This document shows positions 27,560 through 35,233 of a DNA stretch of 64,000 nucleotides, piece by piece (position 1 is the stretch's first letter; each line of letters begins with the position of its first letter). The translations under genes were made by a program, and so were the position numbers. Under the pieces are notes generated by a model. It searched no databases. It saw only the letters and a program-made list of their open reading frames with translations, and was not told the origin of the DNA. The DNA is from Gammaproteobacteria bacterium (lineage in GTDB: Bacteria > Pseudomonadota > Gammaproteobacteria > DSM-19610). The DNA lies in assembly GCA_026197075.1 (NCBI GenBank), contig JAPHQV010000027.1, forward strand, positions 1 to 64,000, given 5' to 3'.

Positions 27560-28237
27560 ATGCCCACTTCCCCCCCTTCCCCGCTGCCGCTGGTGGTACT
27601 GCTATCCGGCCGTGGCAGCAATTTCCACGCCCTGTTGCAGGCCATCCAGGCCGGCCGGCTGAATGCCGTCATTCGTGCCGTCATCAGCAACCGCCCGGGA
27701 GCCGCGGGCCTGGCCTTGGCCGACCAGGCCGGCATTTCCACCACGGTGGTGGATCACCGCGAGTATGAAGACCGGGAATCCTATGACGCGGCCCTGCGGA
27801 TCGCCATCGACGCCCATGCTCCCGCGCTGGTGGTACTGGCGGGATTCATGCGCATCCTCACGCCCGCCTTCGTGCGCCACTACGAGGGCCGGCTGATCAA
27901 CATCCACCCTTCCCTGTTGCCGCGCTTCCGGGGTCTCGATACCCATGCACGCGCCTTGCAGGAAGGCGTGACCGAACATGGCGCCAGTGTGCACTTCGTC
28001 ACCGAGGAGCTGGATGGTGGACCGGTGATCCTGCAGGCGCGGGTAGCCGTGCATCCCGGCGATACGGAGGAACTCCTGGCCACGCGGGTCCTCAAAGAGG
28101 AACACCGTCTCTATCCTGCCGCCGTGGAGCTGATCGCCAGCGGCCGCGTTCGCTGGCGGGAGCACCGCGTGTGGCTCGATGGCAAACCACTGGAAACACC
28201 GCTACTACTGGATCATGACCTGCAAAGCACTTCATAG
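27560..28237 (+). CDS. purN: Phosphoribosylglycinamide formyltransferase
   Basis: Transfers a formyl group from 10-formyl-tetrahydrofolate to GAR, step three of purine synthesis. The 225-aa protein begins MPTSPPSPLPLVVLLSGRGS with the phosphate loop SGRGSNFHALL, then VISNRPGAAGLALAD, LAGFMRILTPAFV and the catalytic NIHPSLLPRFRG with Asn and His, and the later Asp in VHFVTEELDGG. It is in an operon with purM; the last 23 bases overlap the DUF3108 gene. Confidence 0.95.
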   Translation: MPTSPPSPLPLVVLLSGRGSNFHALLQAIQAGRLNAVIRAVISNRPGAAGLALADQAGISTTVVDHREYEDRESYDAALRIAIDAHAPALVVLAGFMRILTPAFVRHYEGRLINIHPSLLPRFRGLDTHARALQEGVTEHGASVHFVTEELDGGPVILQARVAVHPGDTEELLATRVLKEEHRLYPAAVELIASGRVRWREHRVWLDGKPLETPLLLDHDLQSTS

Positions 28238-28955
28238 ACTGGTGGGGACATTGCTGTTCGCGCTGGCGACCGCCCGCGTGTTGGCCGCGCCCCTGCCGGA
28301 ATTCGAGGTGCAGTACACCCTGCGCTATGAAGATATCCGCGTCGGCGAGGCCGTCTACCGTCTTCGCCAGCAGGGAGATGCGTATCTGTACGAATCGCGC
28401 AGCAAACCGGCGGGCATCGCCGCCTGGTTTCGCAAGGACCGGGTCGAAGAACGCAGCCAGTGGACCTGGCACGAGGAACGGATCCGTCCCATGCAATACC
28501 TCTATCGGCGCACGGGCGGGCGCAGTGATCGCGACGCCGAACTCATTTTCGACTGGGAAGCCCTGCAGGTGGAAAACCGTGTCGCCGGTCATCCCTGGGT
28601 GATGGACATCCCCCCCGACGCCCTGGACAAGATGGTGGTCACCCTGGTGCTGATGCAGGACCTGGCCCGGGGGAAACGGGATGTGAAATATGCCATCGCC
28701 GATGGTGGCAAACTCAAGACCTACCGCTTCAAGGTGGTCGGCGAGGAAGTCGTGAACACCCCCGCCGGCAGTTTCGACACCCTGAAACTGGAACGACTGC
28801 GGGACGACAACAAACGCTACACCGCCATCTGGTGCGCGCCCAGGCTGCACTATCTCCCGGTCAAACTGTTACAGCGCGAAGACGACGACCGGCTCATCAC
28901 CAGCGAACTGCATGCCGTGAGCGACGGCCTGCGCACGCCGGCGGTGGCTGAGTAA
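28215..28955 (+). CDS. DUF3108 exported protein
   Basis: Periplasmic protein of unknown function, 246 aa, with a signal peptide (about 1-24, ending VLAAPLPEF). The body is beta-rich with the DUF3108 pattern: FEVQYTLRYEDIRVGEAVYR, YRRTGGRSDRDAELIFDWEA and DKMVVTLVLMQDLARGK. DUF3108 proteins regularly follow purN in Gammaproteobacteria. The start lies inside the end of purN, showing coupling. Confidence 0.85.
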   Translation: MTCKALHRLVGTLLFALATARVLAAPLPEFEVQYTLRYEDIRVGEAVYRLRQQGDAYLYESRSKPAGIAAWFRKDRVEERSQWTWHEERIRPMQYLYRRTGGRSDRDAELIFDWEALQVENRVAGHPWVMDIPPDALDKMVVTLVLMQDLARGKRDVKYAIADGGKLKTYRFKVVGEEVVNTPAGSFDTLKLERLRDDNKRYTAIWCAPRLHYLPVKLLQREDDDRLITSELHAVSDGLRTPAVAE

Positions 28956-28981
28956 AACCGTGAACCACCAAGGAGACTCCC

Positions 28982-29485
28982 ATGAACCGTTACCCCGCAT
29001 TGATCGCCACCCTGTCCCTGCTGGCCGGCGGCTCCGCAGCGGTAGCCGCTGAACCGGATCTGCTGCCGGCGCGTCTCATATCACTTTCCCTGGCGCAGGA
29101 GATCGCCGCCGGGGCCGTCGATGCCTGCCGCGAGAAAGGCTACCAGGTCAGCGCCGTGGTGGTGGATCGCTCCGGCTATCCCATGGTGGCCTTGCGTGAT
29201 GTGTACGCCAGCCGTTTCACCCTCCAGATCGCCGAGGAAAAGGCCAATGCCGTCATTCTCTCCGGCCTCAGCTCCGCGGAATTCGTCGCCAACCGTGGCG
29301 ATATCAAGGATGAAATGAACCTGGTGGATGGTGTGCTGATGCTGGCCGGCGGCCTGCCCATTCGCGCGGCCGGCGCCCTGCTCGGCGCCGTGGGCGTGAG
29401 CGGCGCCCCTGGCGGCGAGCTGGACGAGGCCTGTGCCCGCGTGGCCCTGGACGCCGTGGAGGCACGCCTGGAATTCGCCGACTGA
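28982..29485 (+). CDS. Secreted GlcG/HbpS family protein
   Basis: Exported 167-aa protein with a cleavable signal peptide (about 1-23, ending AAVAAEP) and a GlcG/HbpS-type domain: ISLSLAQEIAAGAVDACREK, VSAVVVDRSGYPMVALRDVY, the ALLGAVGVSGAPGGELDEAC ending typical of the family. Known members bind heme or cobalamin precursors or are of unknown role. AAGGAGA lies 6 bases before the ATG. It follows DUF3108 and precedes a small membrane protein; no heme-uptake genes are near. Confidence 0.8.
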   Translation: MNRYPALIATLSLLAGGSAAVAAEPDLLPARLISLSLAQEIAAGAVDACREKGYQVSAVVVDRSGYPMVALRDVYASRFTLQIAEEKANAVILSGLSSAEFVANRGDIKDEMNLVDGVLMLAGGLPIRAAGALLGAVGVSGAPGGELDEACARVALDAVEARLEFAD

Positions 29486-29557
29486 GGCCACGTCGCCTGA
29501 ATCAGAAGCTATACTTTCACTTCAGCCTGTCATCCCAGACGCAAGGAGGCATGGTCC

Positions 29558-29905
29558 ATGAACGAAGCTTCACTGTCCTACGGCATCATCCTGCTCGGTT
29601 GCGGGCTTGCCTTTCTGTCCGCCGTCGTGCCCCACTACGACACCGGCTACTACCTCATGACCGGTGTGCTGCTGACCGGCCTGCTGCCCTACCTGATCTA
29701 CGCCCTGGTCGCGGCGCTCATGCGGGGCCCCCTGGTACTGGTGGGCGGCCTGCTCATCCTGGTACTGCACGGGATACTGGTGGCCAACGAGCGGGTGCTG
29801 GGTGGCGCCGATTACGATAGCGGCATGATCTACTACGGCCCGTTGCTGCTGGCCGTACTGGGCCTGCCATTGCTGTTGCGTGCCCTGCGCGAACCCTGGC
29901 GCTAG
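29558..29905 (+). CDS. Small membrane protein, unknown
   Basis: A 115-aa protein, almost wholly hydrophobic, with four likely membrane segments (YGIILLGCGLAFLSAVV, YYLMTGVLLTGLLPYLIYAL, LVLVGGLLILVLHGILVA, GPLLLAVLGLPLLLRAL) and a short acidic loop (GGADYDSGMIYY) before the last. AAGGAGG precedes the ATG by about 10 bases. I recognise no family. It stands alone between the GlcG-like gene (72 bases) and proV (148 bases). Confidence 0.7.
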   Translation: MNEASLSYGIILLGCGLAFLSAVVPHYDTGYYLMTGVLLTGLLPYLIYALVAALMRGPLVLVGGLLILVLHGILVANERVLGGADYDSGMIYYGPLLLAVLGLPLLLRALREPWR

Positions 29906-30053
29906 GAGCCTGTCGGGTTTCCCTCCCCTCGAGGTGAAGGGTATGATGAGGTCCTGATGATCACCACGCGGCTAGCCTGCGTGTCAAGTACGTCGCTCCT
30001 CGTCTTCATGTGTCGTTGCGCGGCGGTTCCAGCTACACAGCGAAGAACCGACC

Positions 30054-31292
30054 ATGCCAAAAATCCGTATTGAAAATCTGACGAAGATCTTCGGCGAACC
30101 CGCAGAGCCGGCGCTCGAACTCCTGGAGCAGGGCCTCGATCGCAAGGAGATCCTCAAGCGCACCGGCCTGACCCTGGGGATTGCCGATGTCTCCTTCGAT
30201 GTGGAGCAGGGTGAGATCGTCGTGGTCATGGGCCTGAGCGGCTGCGGCAAATCCACCCTGATCCGCTGCATCAACCGGCTCATCGAACCCACCACCGGTT
30301 GCGTGGAGATCGACGGCCAGGACATCGCCAGGCTGGATGCCGAATCCGTGCTGAAGTTGCGGCGCAGCAAGTTCGGCATGGTGTTCCAGAATTTCGCCCT
30401 GTTTCCCCACCGCACCATCCTTGAAAACGTGGCCTTCGGCCTCGAAGTGCGCAACATGGATCCTGCGGAGCGGGATAACCGGGCCAATGAATCCCTGCGA
30501 CAGGTAGGGCTTGAAGGCTGGGAACAGGCCTATCCCGCGCAACTTTCCGGTGGCATGCAGCAACGCGTGGGCCTGGCGCGCGCCCTGGCGGTGGACCCGG
30601 ACATCCTGCTCATGGACGAGGCCTTCAGTGCACTCGATCCCTTGATCCGGCGGGACATGCAGCATGAACTCATCGAACTGCAATCCCAGGTGAAGAAAAC
30701 CATCGTCTTCATCACCCATGACCTGGACGAGGCCCTCAAGTTGGGTGACCGCATCGTGCTGATGAAGGACGGCTACGTGGTGCAAGTGGGAACCCCGGAG
30801 GAAATCCTCGCTTCCCCGGCCAATCGCTACGTGGAACGTTTCGTCGAGGACGTGGATAAGTCCCAGGTACTCACCGCGGGCACGGTGATGCGGGATGCGG
30901 GCGCCGTCGGCTTTCGCCACGACGGCCCCCGCACCCTGCTGCACCGCATGGAGAAACTCAGCTATTCGAGCCTGCTGGTGCTCAACCGTGACAATACTCT
31001 GGCCGGTTACGTCCTGGCCGAGGACGCCGCCGCGGCCATCCGCCGCGGCGACCAGGACATCAACGACATTCTCAAAACTGACGGACCGCGGGTGGGACCG
31101 GATGAACCCCTCACCGGCCTGATCAACCTGCTGGCGGACACCCGTATCCCGGTGGCCGTGATCAGCGAGTCCGGCCGCCTGCTGGGTACCGTGGTGAAAA
31201 GCAATGTACTGTCCGCGCTGGCCGATGCCAAGGCCGGTGAGCACGATACACCCACAGTCCCGGACGAATCCCCGGAGGCACCCGCCGCATGA
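30054..31292 (+). CDS. proV: Glycine betaine/proline ABC transporter ATPase
   Basis: Cytoplasmic ATPase of an osmoprotectant importer, 412 aa. It has the ProV-type N-terminus (LTKIFGEPAEPALELLEQGL), Walker A VMGLSGCGKSTLIR (about 59-72), signature LSGGMQQRVGLARALA, Walker B ILLMDEAFSALDPL, and two C-terminal CBS domains (about 280-395), the ionic-strength sensor region of the OpuA/ProU group. It overlaps proW by 4 bases. The system suggests adaptation to saline conditions. Confidence 0.95.
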   Translation: MPKIRIENLTKIFGEPAEPALELLEQGLDRKEILKRTGLTLGIADVSFDVEQGEIVVVMGLSGCGKSTLIRCINRLIEPTTGCVEIDGQDIARLDAESVLKLRRSKFGMVFQNFALFPHRTILENVAFGLEVRNMDPAERDNRANESLRQVGLEGWEQAYPAQLSGGMQQRVGLARALAVDPDILLMDEAFSALDPLIRRDMQHELIELQSQVKKTIVFITHDLDEALKLGDRIVLMKDGYVVQVGTPEEILASPANRYVERFVEDVDKSQVLTAGTVMRDAGAVGFRHDGPRTLLHRMEKLSYSSLLVLNRDNTLAGYVLAEDAAAAIRRGDQDINDILKTDGPRVGPDEPLTGLINLLADTRIPVAVISESGRLLGTVVKSNVLSALADAKAGEHDTPTVPDESPEAPAA

Positions 31293-32143
31293 GCCAGGAT
31301 TTCCCCTTCATCGACAAGATCCCCCTGGCCCGGTATATCGACCAGGGACTCGACTGGCTGACCTTCCAGTTCGCCTTCATCACCCGCGCCATCAGCACCG
31401 TGCTGGGCAATGGTGTGGACCTGGTGGTGCATCTGCTCACCTACCCGCCGCCCTGGCTCGTGATCGCCGGCTTCACCGCCCTGGCCTGGTACCTGGCCGG
31501 ACGGCGCGTAGGGATCGGCACGGCGGCCGGACTGCTGTTCCTCTGGAACCTGCAACTCTGGGTCGCCACCATGGAAACCCTCACCCTGGTACTGTTCGCC
31601 ACTACGGTGACGATCTGTATCGCACTGCCCATCGGCATCCTCGGTGGCCTTTCGGAGCGCTTCCACCGGGCCATCATGCCGATTCTCGATTTCATGCAGA
31701 CCATGCCGGCCTTTGTCTACCTGATCCCGGCGATTCCCTTCTTCGGTCTCGGCCAGGTATCGGCCATGTTCGCCACGGTGATCTTTTCCATGCCACCCGC
31801 CATCCGGCTCACCACGCTGGGCATCCGCCAGGTTCCCCAGGAACTGGTGGAGGCGGCAGACGCCTTTGGCGCCACCCGGCGCCAGAAACTGATCATGGTG
31901 CAACTGCCCCTGGCAGTACCCACCATCATGGCCGGCATCAACCAGACCATCATGCTGGCCCTGTCCATGGTGGTGATCGCCGCCATGATCGGCGCCGGCG
32001 GACTGGGCGGCGAGGTGTGGCGCGCCATCCAGCGACTGCAGCCCGGCGACGGCTTCGAGGCGGGTATCGCCATCGTCATCGTGGCCATGATCCTGGATCG
32101 CGTCACCCAGCATATCGGCCGCAAACACAAGCCAAACCCCTGA
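31289..32143 (+). CDS. proW: Glycine betaine/proline ABC transporter permease
   Basis: Inner-membrane permease of the ProU-type importer, 284 aa, with about six to seven membrane spans and the family EAA loop (LVEAADAFGATRRQKLIMVQ). It shows TMPAFVYLIPAIPFFGLGQV and INQTIMLALSMVVIAAMIGA, conserved in ProW/OpuAB. It starts inside the proV stop (ATGA) and is followed by proX after 20 bases. Confidence 0.94.
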   Translation: MSQDFPFIDKIPLARYIDQGLDWLTFQFAFITRAISTVLGNGVDLVVHLLTYPPPWLVIAGFTALAWYLAGRRVGIGTAAGLLFLWNLQLWVATMETLTLVLFATTVTICIALPIGILGGLSERFHRAIMPILDFMQTMPAFVYLIPAIPFFGLGQVSAMFATVIFSMPPAIRLTTLGIRQVPQELVEAADAFGATRRQKLIMVQLPLAVPTIMAGINQTIMLALSMVVIAAMIGAGGLGGEVWRAIQRLQPGDGFEAGIAIVIVAMILDRVTQHIGRKHKPNP

Positions 32144-32163
32144 CCCAACCCGGGAGGAAAACC

Positions 32164-33030
32164 ATGAATAAGGTTTCAAAGAACATAAAGAACATATCGA
32201 CAGGCCTTGTGGGCCTGGCTCTGCTCCTGCTGCTTTCCGCCTGCGGCAGCCGTGACGAATCCAGGGAAATCGACCTGGTCTACGTGGAATGGGCCAGCGA
32301 GGTGGCCAGTACCAACGTGGTCCGCGTGGTGCTGGAAAAGGCGGGCTTCGATGTGAACATGACTTCGGTCAGTGCCGCCGCCATGTGGCAGTCAGTGGCC
32401 ACCGGGGACCAGGATGCCTTCGTGGCCGCCTGGCTGCCCACTACCCATGGTCACTACCTGGAACGGGTGGCGGATCAGGTCAAGGACCTGGGCCCCAACC
32501 TGGAGGGAACCCGTATCGGCCTGGTGGTACCCGCCTACGTGGAAATCGATTCCATCGAGGAACTGAACCAGCATGCGGACCGATTCCAGGGCCGGATCAT
32601 CGGTATCGATCCGGGCGCCGGCATCATGAGCACCACCGAGCAGGCCATCGAGGAATACGGCTTGAACCTCAGCCTGATGGAGGGTTCCGATGCCACCATG
32701 ACCGGTGCCCTGCGGGACGCCATTCGTAACGAAGAGTGGGTGGTGGTGACGGGCTGGACGCCGCACTGGAAGGAAGGCCGCTGGGAACTCAAGTACCTGG
32801 AGGACCCCAAGGGCATCTACGGCGGCAAGGAATACATCCACACCATCGTGCGCGCCGGGCTGCGCGACGACATGCCCGAGGCCCACACCATCCTCGACCG
32901 TTTCCACTGGACACCAACCCAGATGGCGGAACTCATGGTCATGAACGAGGAAGGAGGCGATCCCTATGAGAATGCGCAGCGCTGGGTGGAAGCCAACCCG
33001 GAGCTGCTGAGGCAATGGCTGGGGAATTGA
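32164..33030 (+). CDS. proX: Glycine betaine-binding lipoprotein of ProU-type importer
   Basis: Substrate-binding component for betaine-type osmolytes, 288 aa. It has a lipobox LSAC (Cys24) after a short signal peptide, so it is probably lipid-anchored, unlike the soluble E. coli ProX. The body has WASEVASTNVVRVVLEKAGF and ends WVEANPELLRQWLG, with several tryptophans and tyrosines able to form a cation-pi betaine cage. The ATG has GGGAGG upstream; a much longer open frame upstream overlaps proW in another frame and is rejected. Confidence 0.9.
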   Translation: MNKVSKNIKNISTGLVGLALLLLLSACGSRDESREIDLVYVEWASEVASTNVVRVVLEKAGFDVNMTSVSAAAMWQSVATGDQDAFVAAWLPTTHGHYLERVADQVKDLGPNLEGTRIGLVVPAYVEIDSIEELNQHADRFQGRIIGIDPGAGIMSTTEQAIEEYGLNLSLMEGSDATMTGALRDAIRNEEWVVVTGWTPHWKEGRWELKYLEDPKGIYGGKEYIHTIVRAGLRDDMPEAHTILDRFHWTPTQMAELMVMNEEGGDPYENAQRWVEANPELLRQWLGN

Positions 33031-33073
33031 CCATGCCGCGGCCAGGTGTTCGCAACGGGAACCCGCTGCGATC

Positions 33074-33092
33074 CCTGAGCCGCAGGCTCAGG
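33074..33092. terminator. Stem-loop between proX and dcd
   Basis: Perfect 8-bp stem CCTGAGCC / GGCTCAGG with a GCA loop, lying 44 bases after the proX stop and overlapping the dcd stop from the other strand. No U-run follows, so termination would be weak or Rho-dependent. Confidence 0.4.
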
Positions 33093-33657
33093 TGCGGGGC
33101 AAGGTCACGCCCTGCTGGCCCTGGTACTTGCCACCGCGGTCCTTGTAGGAAGTCTCGCAGACCTCGTCCGATTCGAAGAAGAGCATCTGTGCCACACCCT
33201 CGTTGGCGTAGATCTTGGCCGGCAGCGGCGTGGTATTGGAGAACTCCAGGGTCACGTGCCCTTCCCACTCCGGCTCCAGCGGCGTGACATTGACGATGAT
33301 GCCGCAGCGGGCATAGGTCGACTTGCCCAGGCATACCGTCAATACGTTGCGCGGGATACGGAAGTACTCCACCGTGCGCGCCAGGGCGAAGGAATTGGGC
33401 GGGATGATGCAGACATCGGACTTCACGTCCACGAAGCTGGCCGCGGAGAAGTTCTTGGGATCGACGACAGCGGAATTGATGTTGGTGAAGATCTTGAACT
33501 CGTCGGCGCAGCGCACATCGTAGCCGTAGCTGGAAGTGCCGTAGGAGATGATACGGCCGGTTTGTTCGTGCTCGCGTACCTGGCCCGGCTCGAAGGGCTC
33601 GATCATGCCCTGCTCGCGCGCCATGCGGCGGATCCACTTGTCTGCCTTGATGCTCAT
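33088..33657 (-). CDS. dcd: dCTP deaminase
   Basis: Deaminates dCTP to dUTP, feeding dTMP synthesis; cytoplasmic homotrimer. The 189-aa protein starts [13 protein letters not shown] and has [17 protein letters not shown], the catalytic region [20 protein letters not shown] with the catalytic Glu, and the C-terminal [16 protein letters not shown] that closes over the triphosphate. The ATG at 33657 has GGAG upstream; an earlier codon adds 10 residues without support. It is downstream of and on the same strand as apbC, separated by a repeat and a terminator, so it probably has its own promoter. Confidence 0.96.
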   Translation of the reverse strand: MSIKADKWIRRMAREQGMIEPFEPGQVREHEQTGRIISYGTSSYGYDVRCADEFKIFTNINSAVVDPKNFSAASFVDVKSDVCIIPPNSFALARTVEYFRIPRNVLTVCLGKSTYARCGIIVNVTPLEPEWEGHVTLEFSNTTPLPAKIYANEGVAQMLFFESDEVCETSYKDRGGKYQGQQGVTLPRT

Positions 33658-33741
33658 CTGTTCTCCATCCCCGGGCGCTGCCGCCATGATTCATTCGCGC
33701 TAGCTACGCAGGAGTCGATAATCATGGCTACAGACCGGGAC

Positions 33742-33799
33742 CCCGTCATTCCCGCGTAGGCGGGAATCCATGGATTCCCGCCTACGCGGGAATGACGGG
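33742..33799. repeat. 58-bp perfect palindrome made of two dRS3-like units
   Basis: The 58 bases are a perfect palindrome centred on CCATGG. Each half contains one ATTCCC-N8-GGGAAT unit (33748-33767 and 33774-33793), the form of the Neisseria dRS3 repeat. It lies between apbC and dcd, upstream of dcd. Related units occur at 43359-43378, 58616-58635 and, variant, 58718-58736. Confidence 0.85.
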
Positions 33800-33895
33800 A
33801 TTCATTGTAGCGATACATCCAGACTCGTGAGTAAGCCTGCGGATTCTACCGGGTATGGCAGTACCTGCCAATCGGCGGCGGTTTCCGACAAGAAA

Positions 33896-33940
33896 AAAGC
33901 CGCACGGCGCGGGAATGTCCCCCCGGCGCCGTGCGGCTTT
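33896..33940 (-). terminator. Rho-independent terminator of apbC
   Basis: 15-bp perfect stem (33896-33910 with 33926-33940, AAAGCCGCACGGCGC and complement) followed on the minus strand by a run of Ts (33898-33893). It starts 12 bases after the apbC stop. Confidence 0.88.
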
Positions 33941-33952
33941 GCCGCGCCTGCG

Positions 33953-35032
33953 TCAGTTGTTCTGGATGACGATGGACGGGAACTTGGCCGCGTAGTTCTT
34001 GGCCTGCATGGACAACTTGGCGGCGGTCCGACGGGCGATATCCCGATAGATCTGGGCGATGCGGCTGTCGGGCTCGGCCACCACGGTGGGCTTGCCGCTG
34101 TCCGTTTCCTCGCGGATGCGGATGTCCAGGGGCAGGGCACCGAGGAAGTCCACGTCGTACTGGTCGGACATGCTCTGGCCGCCACCCTGGCCGAAGATGT
34201 GCTCCTCGTGGCCACAGTTGGAGCAGATGTGGATGCTCATGTTCTCCACGATGCCCAGCACCGGCACTTCCACCTTCTCGAACATCTTGAGGCCCTTGCG
34301 GGCATCGAGGAGGGCGATGTCCTGCGGGGTGGTGACGATGACGGCGCCGCTGACGGGGATCTGCTGCGCCAGGGTCAGCTGGATGTCACCGGTGCCCGGC
34401 GGCAGGTCGATGACCAGGTAGTCGAGCTCGCCCCAGTTGGTGTCGTTGAGCAGCTGCTGCAGGGCCTGGGTGACCATGGGGCCACGCCAGATCATGGGGG
34501 TTTCCTCGTCCACCAGGAAGCCGATGGACATGGCCTCCAGGTCATAGCTCATCATGGGCTCCAGGGTCTTGCCGTCCTTCGATTCCGGCTTGCCATGCAC
34601 GCCCAGCATGCGCGGCTGGCTGGGGCCGTAGATGTCGGCGTCCAGAATACCCACCTTGGCGCCCTCGGCGGACAGCGCCAGGGCCAGGTTGACGGCGGTG
34701 GTGGACTTGCCCACGCCGCCCTTGCCGGAGGCCACGGCGATGATGTTCTTGATACCCTCGATGGTCTTGACGCCCTTCTGCACCTGGTGGGCGACGATCT
34801 TGCTGCTGACATTGACGGTGGCGTCGATGCCGGCGCTCGCCAGTTTTTCCTTCAGCTTGGCGGCCAGGTCGGCCTTATAACCCTCTGCCGGGTACCCCAG
34901 GACCACATCGACGGTGGCCTTGTCACCGTCCACCTTGATGTCCTTCACGCACTTGGTGGAGACCAGGTCCTTCTGCAGGTAGGGATCCACGAACTCCTTG
35001 AGGAGTGATTCCACTTGGGATACATCAGCCAT
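33953..35032 (-). CDS. apbC: Iron-sulfur cluster carrier ApbC/Mrp
   Basis: P-loop ATPase that carries and delivers [4Fe-4S] clusters. The 359-aa protein has an N-terminal DUF59/MIP18 domain (about 1-85), deviant Walker A SGKGGVGKSTTAVNLA, the LDADIYGPSQPRMLG and DYLVIDLPPGTGDIQ motifs, and the cluster-binding CxxC in HICSNCGHEEHIFG. The ATG at 35032 has GGAGG upstream. It is divergent from metG, a common gammaproteobacterial pairing. Confidence 0.95.
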   Translation of the reverse strand: MADVSQVESLLKEFVDPYLQKDLVSTKCVKDIKVDGDKATVDVVLGYPAEGYKADLAAKLKEKLASAGIDATVNVSSKIVAHQVQKGVKTIEGIKNIIAVASGKGGVGKSTTAVNLALALSAEGAKVGILDADIYGPSQPRMLGVHGKPESKDGKTLEPMMSYDLEAMSIGFLVDEETPMIWRGPMVTQALQQLLNDTNWGELDYLVIDLPPGTGDIQLTLAQQIPVSGAVIVTTPQDIALLDARKGLKMFEKVEVPVLGIVENMSIHICSNCGHEEHIFGQGGGQSMSDQYDVDFLGALPLDIRIREETDSGKPTVVAEPDSRIAQIYRDIARRTAAKLSMQAKNYAAKFPSIVIQNN

Positions 35033-35099
35033 TTTGCTTAACCTCCGAGCGGGGTGGCGGACCATCCGCGCCCCTAATTCCTGACAAAAACGATCGGGT

Positions 35100-35127
35100 A
35101 TTATACAAAAAATTCCCGCCCTGTGTA
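35100..35127 (-). promoter_or_regulatory. Putative sigma-70 promoter of apbC
   Basis: On the minus strand TACACA (35127-35122) and TATAAT (35105-35100) are 16 bases apart, a perfect -10 and a 4-of-6 -35. Transcription would start about 60 bases before the apbC ATG. The same spacer must also hold the metG promoter, for which CTGACA (35081) and TATACA (35102) are a weak candidate with a short 15-base spacing. Confidence 0.5.
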
Positions 35128-35233
35128 GTGCGGCTTGCGGGCGGGCCGTTCCGGTGGCGGCCGGGCCCCGAAATTGCTACTGTAGGCGCCCCGCCCTCGT
35201 GGCAAATTTGCTTACATACAAGACAGTTAGCGC

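Noticed and set aside
31204-32163. A 320-codon N-terminal extension of proX
   Set aside because: It runs through proW in another frame; proX has its own ATG, GGGAGG site and lipoprotein leader at 32164.
33742-33799. CRISPR array
   Set aside because: The repeats are isolated palindromes thousands of bases apart, without regular spacers or cas genes.
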